The position numbers and the translations under genes are program-made. A stretch of DNA of 64,000 nucleotides from Sciurus carolinensis. Its lineage: Eukaryota; Chordata; Mammalia; Rodentia; Sciuridae. Below are positions 56,641-64,000 of this stretch, in pieces (within the stretch, counting starts at the first letter, position 1; every line of letters starts with the position of its first letter). The notes beneath the pieces were generated by a model. The model saw only the letters and a list, made by a program, of their open reading frames with translations, had not been told where the DNA came from and did not search any database. Location: contig NC_062224.1 of the NCBI RefSeq assembly GCF_902686445.1, forward strand, positions 55,179,156 to 55,243,155, written 5' to 3'.

Positions 56641-57120
56641 TGACTAGGTTTAAAGTATTACTAGACTTGCCTGGTATCTTGGTTGTTAGATATGGAAAAC
56701 AGAAAATCTCAAGGTAGTATGGCCTGGGAAAAGGGAGTGAAAAAAAAAAAGAAAGTCATACATTGATAGCTTTCATCTCTTTCAAGATAAATCCTTTTCA
56801 GATGCCGGTCACTGGGGGGAGAAAGTGGTTCATCAAAGCTAGAATGATAGTCTCTAGGAAACACTAATCTCTTCCAAGATAAATCCTCTCCAGGTGCTGG
56901 CCACCAAACCCCAACCCCAAAACCCAAATTCCTTAATGCCCAAACTGACACACTGACTAAATTCCCTCTCAGTATAACCTATATAAGCCCAAACTCCTCC
57001 TTTGACCAGTGACTTATTTTCCACCAGAAGAGTGGGTCCATTGGAGATATAATTCCTTTCCTGAATAAAAAGCTGATGATCCATGAAGTTTGTGTCTGGC
57101 CCAGTCTTTTTGTGCTAACA
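56641..57120 (+). mobile_element. retroviral LTR, second family
   Basis: It starts TGACTAGG and has a duplicated U3 block (CTTTCAAGATAAATCCTTTT at 56780 and CTTCCAAGATAAATCCTCTC at 56871). TATATAAG (56980-56987) and AATAAA (57064-57069) follow, with an end at GTGCTAACA. The next bases TTGGTTTTCATGG sit where a primer-binding site would. The limits fit a 480-bp LTR but the left edge is inferred. Confidence 0.65.
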
Positions 57121-57533
57121 TTGGTTTTCATGGATAACTTAAAATCCTTAAAGATTTTCTTAACATTTTTTTCTTAAACCTTTAATTGTTAGTATCTATC
57201 ATAACAAAACAATCTAAGACAATACCTACAATAAGCTCTCACCTACAGGACAGAAAAGATAGAATGCTGACTTCCAGTACCAAAAGTATAACATTACTCC
57301 CACGTTAAAATTGGTTAAACTGGCCTACTGAATGATTTAGAACAAAACCAGGACATCAAAGTCAAGGAACCTAAAGGGCAAAAGAAAAATAAATAATATT
57401 TTGGTCCTTGCTCTCTTAGGTCAGCTTAAACTCAAGGATCAGGAGGACTTCTTTATGGGTCCCCGGCAATTCTGCTGAGTTACATGAACCACCTCATTAG
57501 GGAAAGCAAGAGGACCCTAGAGAACAGGAAGCC

Positions 57534-57662
57534 AACCAGTGCACATTCTGCAAAGAGGATCATTAGAAAGGAAAATGTCCCTGATGCTTCCAAAGGAAGC
57601 TGCAAATTGTCACACCCTGGAAGATGGCACAACTTGTCAAGGAAAAATACAGGAGCTAAAGA
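57534..57662 (+). pseudogene. remnant of retroviral gag nucleocapsid zinc knuckle
   Basis: Nucleocapsid packages retroviral RNA through a C-x2-C-x4-H-x4-C knuckle. Here codons at 57540-57578 read Cys, two residues, Cys, then an acidic Lys-Glu-Asp stretch and His (57561). A TAG stop at 57564 follows, then a Cys at 57576. One residue of the knuckle spacing is missing. An extra base just after (near 57579) shifts the frame, and the next 25 or so codons continue in the frame of 57484-57708 (PDASKGSCKLSHPGRWHNLS). It lies 410 bases past the LTR end at 57120, so most of gag upstream is deleted. The protein is dead. A class I (gammaretrovirus-like) origin is inferred from the single knuckle. Confidence 0.6.
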
Positions 57663-58639
57663 TGCTTCTAATAAAATCCCAAGAGTGACCATGACAAATC
57701 TCAGATAACTCTTATTAGTAGATAGGTACAAGATCAATTTTGATCAATTTGGTCTTAAACAATTGGATAAAGAGTATAACCAAAGCACAGTCATATGAGG
57801 AAGGCAATGGTTCTTTGTAACCTGAGACATGCACTGCTTCAGTTCTGTCAAGTAAGTAAAACTGGGATGCTATAAAGGTAGGGTTTTTATACAGGAATGC
57901 CTGATAACTAGATAAAAGGCTTTGCCAGAGTCACAGTCTCTGCTAAGTCAACTGAAGACCTACAAATCTTCCTAACTTCCTACACAGGTAAGCTCAATCT
58001 ATTTTTTACTGGTATTATTTAGCCCCTATATTTATCTCTCTAAAAGATGCAATGCGACACATGGAAGTCCTAATCAACATCCCAAGGGAGCCCTACATGA
58101 CATGGCTATAGGGGATCCCTCTACCAAACATGTAAAACTAATGAAAAAACTGTCTAACAATGTTGATAAGGTTTCAAAAGTCCTAAATGACCCCCATTGA
58201 TAAGTCAGTGGCATGTTAGATCACACTAACATGAATAACAGGAGAAACTGACTTCAGAATTTTCAGGGACTAGTTAATAATTCTGATTACTTTTGTGTTC
58301 ATTGTTTGCAGAAAAGAATGTGTTGCTCTTGTCTATTTCTTATCAAGATCCCAGACCTATGTACAACTTGTGTGGTCATCTTCCAACTGCCACCTTGGAC
58401 CTCTGGACTGTGCTGAAGTGTGAGATGCCCCGGCTCCAAGTGATCTTACACATGGAATCTAAAAGCAAGCTCCCCTTCTACTGGGAGCCCTTAGGCCTCT
58501 GTAGGAAGACCCTGACTTCTGTTTCCCTGTCAATGCTGCTTTACAGCCTGAACTAGCCAGAGCAGTCATCACCCTTTTCCCTTAAGGCCAGTAAGGCGTA
58601 CATCTTCAGAGGGGGGATGGCATGGCTTCTGAGCTGTGA
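57663..58639. other. probable retroviral remnant, no further motif
   Basis: I could not find protease, reverse transcriptase or envelope motifs. An 87-codon frame at 58293-58556 is unrecognised. Confidence 0.3.
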
Positions 58640-58740
58640 TGCCATGCAGCAGGCCTACTGGCTGCAGAGGCCTGCAGCTTGTACAGACCCACCTTGCAAG
58701 CAGAAGTAGTGAATTCAGTTTCGTCTCAAAATCAATTCAC
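58640..58740 (+). mobile_element. family E leader fragment
   Basis: 'GGCTGCAGAGGCCTGCAGCT', 'TGTACAGACCCACCTTGCAA' and 'GCAGAAGTAGTGAATTCAGT' followed by TTCGTCTCAAAATCAATTC repeat the leader block of 54070-54160 and 19030-19110. Confidence 0.6.
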
Positions 58741-58879
58741 CATCAACCTCTTCCAATCTCCCCTCCTCAGGGAGACAGCAGAAAGGCTGTCACTCCAGTT
58801 CCTACTCCAAGTCAGTCATCCATAGGGATTAGGAGTCCCCAAGTCTTTCCATCCTATCTCCTGTGACAGCCACTCCCTC

Positions 58880-59225
58880 TGCCAGTCCTGCAGGGGCTGT
58901 CTTCCAGTCATTACTTCTGGGCCACCCCACCCTATTTGTTACCCACTCTTGCCTTTCACCTCCCATGTGTATAATCCCTTACTTCTATGACACCCCTCCT
59001 CCCTCTCCTACTTCCTAATTTGCTCTCCTCCTCCTCTTCCCTATCATCTCCCTCCTTCACCTCCACCCACCCTCTCCTGTAGGCCCCCATTCCCACTTTC
59101 CCTCATCTTTCTGCTCTCTCCCTCTTTGTTTCTCCCTTCTCACTCTATTGCCTCCTCTCCCTTCACCTCCCATCACTTCCTTCCTTCCCTTCCTCTTTCC
59201 TCTCCTGACACTCCCAAGGGCCTCC
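58880..59225. repeat. pyrimidine-rich tract
   Basis: More than 300 bases mostly C and T on plus (CCTCCTCCTCTTCCC, CTTCCTTCCCTTCCTC), without a fixed unit. Confidence 0.85.
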
Positions 59226-59689
59226 CCACAGTCTAGTCTGCAATAGGTCTCTGTTCTCAGGGATAACTCTGAGAATCCTCCTACTGGGAGTAGCTACACT
59301 CTCAACACAGACCTGTAGAAAACTTTCATTCCAAGTCCATAAATCTGTATCCACTATTGCCTTTTAAAGATTTTGGCCCATCTACACACAGGGTATTCAA
59401 TTCCTTCTTCTTTCAACTCAAAATGTGCAGTGTCCAGAGAATGGAACCCGTATCTCACATCCTGACGCTGCCACATAATGCTCTGTTCCCTAAGACACCA
59501 CAGGCCAAGTAATTTACATCTAGGAATGTCACCTTTGTCATCTTTTCATGATAAGTCCTCATTTCGTTTCTCCTCAAAAACCCTGGAAACCAGAAGGTAG
59601 TGTGTTGAAATAGTCAAAGTGATGAAGAAAAAAATTGTCAGCCAAGAATCCTATTGTCAAGAAAAGTGTCCTACCCATAGCAGAAAGGA
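59226..59689. other. no recognised feature
   Basis: Nothing identified. Confidence 0.35.
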
Positions 59690-59945
59690 AGAGGTGTTGC
59701 CAAGTGGTGAATGGTGATTGCTGCTGTATGAAATACATAAATCTGGGTGGTTTTTAACAATGGAAATTGATTTCTCAAAGTAGTGGGTTCTGAGGACTCT
59801 GACAAATCCAAAGTTGAGGTGCCAGGAGATGAGGTGTGTGGAGAGGGCTCACTTTCTCTGTCCAACATGGCTCCTTGTTGCTGTACCCTCATGTGGCAGA
59901 GGAGGCAGAAGGACTGAACCCATTCCCTCAAGCCCACCCCCTTTC
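59690..59945 (-). mobile_element. MaLR/MLT-like LTR fragment, antisense
   Basis: 'CTGGGTGGTTTTTAACAATG', 'GAAATTGATTTCTCAAAGTA', 'CAAAGTTGAGGTGCCAGGAG' and 'TGTACCCTCATGTGGCAGAG' follow a widespread mammalian LTR-type repeat read in reverse. Confidence 0.5.
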
Positions 59946-60014
59946 TTTGTTCCTTCCCCCTTTTCTTTAAATTATTAATGGTAATGGGGCTTAAGACAAG
60001 CTGGCAAATTCTCT

Positions 60015-60560
60015 ATCACCAAAATAGGGTTCTCTAGAAGAACAGAACCAACAGGAGGCATGATTATAAAAGGGAACTTTATTAGATTGGCTTATATGAT
60101 GAGAAGCTGGATAGTCCACAATGGTTGTCTACAGGTCTGAGAGCTGGAGGAACCAATAGCTGCACAATCCAAGATGCGGAAGCCTCAGAATGAGAGGGAT
60201 CAACAATGCTACCTCAGTCCAAGACTGAAGGCTTCTAAAAACTTCCTGAAGAATTACTGGCACAGTCTGCTTTGTAAGAGTGAAGGAGTGAGGGTCTGAT
60301 GTCCTCAGGCAATTGCAGCAGCAGTCAAGAACCCATTCAAGAAGAATTGAGCTTGTATCTGTTGCTACTTCCTTGTTCTTCCAACATTTATTCCATCTAA
60401 ACCTCCAACTTATTGGATGCTGCTGTCCACATTTGGGGAGGGTATCCACTTCAGTACACTATCCCAAATGCCAGTCATTCCTAGAAACACCCAGAAGCCT
60501 CTTAATCTTTGCCATCCCTTAATCCGATCAAGTTGACAATTCAAATTAACCATGATAACC
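60015..60560 (-). mobile_element. MLT2-like ERVL LTR, antisense
   Basis: 'GGGTTCTCTAGAAGAACAGA', 'AACTTTATTAGATTGGCTTA', 'GTATCCACTTCAGTACACTA' and 'CAAGTTGACAATTCAAATTA' then ACCATGATAACCA are the reverse of the MLT2 LTR order. Its length of about 545 bp is near full length. Confidence 0.75.
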
Positions 60561-60584
60561 ACGGAGCTCCATCCCAGCCCTTTT

Positions 60585-60674
60585 TATTATATTTTGAGAC
60601 TGGATCTCACTAAGTTACCCAGACTGGCCTTGAGATTGTGTTCCTACTGCCTTAGTCTCCAGAGTAGTTGGACT
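60585..60674 (-). mobile_element. B1 SINE, antisense, left half split by an LTR
   Basis: 'TTGAGACTGGATCTCACTAA', 'GTTACCCAGACTGGCCTTGA' and 'CTGCCTTAGTCTCCAGAGTA' then GTTGGACT form a reverse B1. The missing end (CAGATGTGCACCACCATTCC) reappears at 61207 beyond the LTR. Confidence 0.8.
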
Positions 60675-61206
60675 TGAGGCCAGGGGACAAAAAGACAGTC
60701 AGTGTAGGTAATAAATGATTGGGTCAGTTTGGAAAGATAGGGGCTGCTTCAAAAGGAAAGGAAATAAAATGCTAATACCTCCAGAGCCCTTCCTCCTCCA
60801 CCTCCTCCTCAACCTGTTGCCAAGGCTACTTGCCTCCAGGGAATTGTTCCTCCCTATAAGCAGGTGTTAATGAATGCCTCCTGGGCCACTCCCTTCCTGC
60901 CCCTACCCCTGGGCAGCTTCATTTCTTCCCTTGGATCATTCTACCTTTTGGGTCACGTAGGCAGAATGGGGGGAGGAGAGAGCATGAGAACAAAAGAAAT
61001 CTAAAATGAATAAAAGGGGCAGGACACCCCCACTTTCTTGGACACCCAGTTCTGGGTCTATTCTCTTCAGAGGAGTCTAAATATCTCTGTTCTATCCTTT
61101 AAATAAAACTGGCTTTCTACATTTGCTTCAGCACTCCTCAGGTGTTCAATTTTAACACTGGAGGAACAGGACTCAGCCCTGATCCTCATCACTGGTATCA
61201 GCATCA
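60675..61206 (+). mobile_element. solo LTR, copy B, inserted in a B1 SINE
   Basis: It starts TGAGGCCAGGGGACAAAAAG, has AATAAA at 61102-61107 and ends near ATCAGCATCA. It is colinear with 39138-39678 with small gaps. It sits between the two halves of a B1 SINE, which proves insertion. The 3' boundary is uncertain by about 15 bases. Confidence 0.8.
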
Positions 61207-61237
61207 CAGATGTGCACCACCATTCCTGACTTAATAA
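61207..61237 (-). mobile_element. B1 SINE, right half
   Basis: 'CAGATGTGCACCACCATTCC' then TGAC completes the reverse B1 begun at 60585. Confidence 0.75.
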
Positions 61238-61244
61238 GCTGCTC

Positions 61245-61325
61245 ATATCTGTGTGTATGTGTTGATGGGAACCAATCCAGGGCCTTGTGCATGCTACACA
61301 AGGACTCTTTTCTAAAGGCACACAT
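61245..61325 (-). mobile_element. ID-type SINE, antisense
   Basis: 'GTTGATGGGAACCAATCCAG', 'GGCCTTGTGCATGCTACACA' and 'AGGACTCTTTTCTAAAGGCA' follow the reversed ID order with some changes. Confidence 0.6.
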
Positions 61326-63249
61326 CTTTCCATAATGTCAGAGCCTCATGGCACAACCACTTCCTCAGGCCTACACTTCACAATATGTTTACCCTTGACT
61401 TTATCTTTCAACAGGAGCTTTGGAGGAATACATGCATTGGAACTACAACCTTGCATAAACAAGGGCCGAGGGACTTGATCACTAGTAGAGGTACCTGACA
61501 TGTGGGGATTCCTTTGGGTTGAACTGAAGAACATTCAATAGGATTTCACAGCTGGATGAAGATAGAAAGAGCACTGATGAAGGCAAATTCATGATCACTA
61601 TAAAAACTAGTAATGGTTTGTTTTCCTACATAATTAAGGAGACTAATGTCACAAAAAACTCCAATTATTACTCTGTGTTACTGAGCACACAGTGCATACA
61701 CATGGAACATTATGACATTCATAACTGAGTGGGGATAGGGTAGAACTGCCTAGTACAGTATTTAGAATCTTATTGAAGTCACACTTCTCTTGATCCACAT
61801 AAACAAGGTATCACTTTTTCATGTCAAATGGAAACCCATGAGAACAACAATGAAATAATGTACATGAAGAGAATGAAATAGAAGGAAAGTCAAGTGTTTC
61901 ACTACAAAAATCAGCTACACAGAAGATAAGCATTCAGGAATTTAAGGACAAAAGAACTATAGGAAACAAACAATTAAAAGACACAAGGAGTCCTCCCTTA
62001 TTAGGACATGTTTTAAGTGAAAATACATGAAACTCCCCAATCCAAAAATGGAGTGGCAGAAGGAAGAGAAAACAGGATCAAATTTATGTCTACATGACCT
62101 AACAGAGGAAGCACCTCCAGCCCTGGCTGGATCTGTGAAGCCTGCTCTAGACAGAGTGATTATCAGGGACAAAGTTTGTGGACATAAAAGGGCTGAGAGG
62201 GAAGGATGTACAAGAAAGTCTGAGTGTGTGAACCCACTAAGGGGCCAGAAACACATGAAAAGCCCAGTACAGGTCAGATCAAGGTCAAATTGAAACATGG
62301 GTAGTCCCATTTCCTTTTTGTATGTGAGGAAACTGAGGCCCAGGAAAGTGGAGCCATCTTACTCAGTCCCTTCTTTCACACCCACCTTGAGGTCAAAGGC
62401 CTCACTCCCCAACACATGGTAACTGGGTCAAACTCACACATACATGGAGTTACGTACCTCCTAGTTATTTATCGAAGATAATAACTGCAATACACAGATA
62501 TTCAGATATAACTAGTAATTCAGTGTAGTCCCCCTTCAAGTACATCAGCAGGCTGCTTGCTCTACCAAGTATCCTTGGTCTATCATAAAGAATCACCAGA
62601 GGGCATCTCTGAAGCACCTAGTCAGATGGTTGGTTGGGGCATCTTGAAGTTGACTTGAGTCTCATTCCTATGTTTCTACTTTCTGTGTCAGGGAAGGACC
62701 AGAGCCCTCCAGAATGCCCCAGACACAGTCTGAACCTGAGTGGAGAATAGAAAGCATGTGAGGGAGCACCCTTCAAACTGGGACTAGCACATCCTGTTCT
62801 AGTCACCATGGTTTAACTAAGACCCTCTGTCGACATTTGAAGAGCTGAGTCTCCTGAAACTATGGTGATGGAGAACAAAGAAGAGCAGGAAGAAATGAAT
62901 GTTATTTGAATGTTGCCACGTGTCACATACTGTCCCATGATCTGACTCATTTACATAGTCCATTGACCTTGAGGCTTAAATCCTATCTCTCATTTTGTCA
63001 TGAGGCAGAAATTCACATTATCTCATGGGTTGGTGTGCCCTTGGGGGTTAGGACATAGAAACAAACACACTAGGTGCTCAATAAAGTCTCTTGAAAGAGA
63101 ATGAGCTGTGAGGCTTGGGGAGTTTAGTGTCATATCCACAGTATCCACAGCAACATTGAGGGTTAGTGGAAGAAATGGATCAGCACTGAGAACAATTTGA
63201 CCCCAAGGACTGCAATGAACCCACATTCTTAGCAAAGTCTGAATGCCTC
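61326..63249. other. no recognised gene or repeat
   Basis: Unique-looking. A 117-codon minus frame (61957-62310) and an 88-codon plus frame (62027-62293) overlap and have no domain. Confidence 0.4.
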
Positions 63250-63370
63250 CTGCTGTGGTTTGGATCTTAAAGGTCCCCTGATATACTTTGCACTGGGACA
63301 ATAGGAAAGCTCCTTTGAGGACCTCTCAAGAACTAACCACACCCTCCATCCAACTCAAGTGCATAAAAGT
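63250..63370 (+). mobile_element. MaLR-type LTR 5' fragment
   Basis: 'GCTGTGGTTTGGATCTTAAA' and 'GGTCCCCTGATATACTTTGC' match the family's 5' start, as at 6236 and 51868. The rest is truncated or too diverged. Confidence 0.6.
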
Positions 63371-64000
63371 ATAAACTCATTTGAAAGATGGTTCCAGGAG
63401 AAAGCTCCAAGGGCACCCTGTTTTCACAGGGCTGTGTAGAGAATTGTTGCCCCAAAATTTCCTTCCCAGGCTCCAGCTATCCAGACATTGAGGCAGCTGC
63501 AGGCACATTCAAGTTGTGGGCAGGTATCGTTCCTGTTGTGGCAGGCCCTGATGTCCTCTCCATGCTGCTTTTTTTAATAGGTATACCAAAGCAAAATTAC
63601 AGAATCCCACAAACTTCCACCAAGGTGTCAAAGGAAAGCCAAAGAGGACAGGCAGTGCATGGCATGGTGAGAATCCCTGAGGACACCTACAAGTGGGCGA
63701 CCTGAGAAGCTGTGAGAGTGAAGGGTGAGCTGCAGTGGAGACCACAGGAAGTTAGAGATGCCAGGAATGTGGAATGTGTGCCAGGGAAAGCTGAAGGCAG
63801 TGAGCAGAGCCAGCCCAAGACAGTGGAGTTGGAAGGTCATTGGAGTGGGGCACTCTAAAACCCTTTGGAACTCAATAGTGTGACACAGATGCTGAACATG
63901 GACTTACAGGAACTGATGTTTGACATGCTCAGTTCTGGTCATGCTTTAGACTATTCCTCCTTACCATTTTCTTAGTCCTTTCTTTGAGAAAGGCGATCTT
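63371..64000. other. no recognised feature
   Basis: A 105-codon plus frame (63388-63705) has no domain I recognise. The window ends here. Confidence 0.35.

Overview
The window is mammalian intergenic DNA, most probably from a sciuromorph rodent (squirrel, marmot or ground squirrel). The evidence is many ID-type tRNA-derived SINEs, composite SINEs made of a B1 (7SL-type) half joined to an ID-like half (the B1-dID architecture known from squirrels and relatives), rodent-style L1 elements and many MaLR-type LTRs. I recognise no host protein-coding gene, exon, rRNA, tRNA gene or CRISPR array. Most open frames are short chance frames or shadows of repeats. Family names below come from reading, not from a repeat-library search.

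Layout. 1-10.5 kb: old LTRs, SINEs, a truncated L1 nested in an older L1, an unusual long inverted repeat (3265-3610) and an ancient antisense L1. 10.5-15.4 kb: mostly unique sequence with CA/GT/CT microsatellites and one possible conserved noncoding stretch near 14.9 kb. 15.4-17.8 kb: a decayed sense L1. 18.8-19.1 kb: an endogenous retroviral LTR/leader remnant.

19.1-30.9 kb is the centre of interest: an L1 nest. The oldest layer is a minus-strand L1 with the typical 5' inversion produced by twin priming, bounded by 15-bp target-site duplications (TSDs) at 19145-19159 and 30909-30923. Two later plus-strand L1s landed in it. One is a 0.55-kb 5'-truncated copy (20897-21441, 13-bp TSD). The other is a structurally full-length 6.6-kb element (21752-28361, 14-bp TSD) with a 5'UTR array of short monomers, ORF1, ORF2, a 3'UTR containing telomere-like hexamers, and an A-rich tail. 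Both ORFs of the full-length copy are broken, so it cannot be autonomous as read.

31-53.7 kb: largely unrecognised, moderately GC-rich unique sequence with scattered L1 3' ends, MaLR LTRs, SINEs, one of two related solo LTRs (39.1 kb) and microsatellites. 53.7-58.7 kb: remnants of endogenous retroviruses, including two different LTRs and a broken gag nucleocapsid zinc knuckle. 59.7-61.3 kb: a MaLR-like piece, an MLT2-like ERVL LTR, and the second solo LTR, which has split a B1 SINE. 61.3-64 kb: mostly unique sequence.

Nothing here works as an operon or gene system. The biology is retrotransposition: serial L1 insertion, LTR recombination to solo elements and SINE spread. I found no convincing undescribed functional system. 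The most informative items are the L1 nest, its monomeric 5'UTR, the telomere-like insertion and the 3.3-kb inverted-repeat junction.
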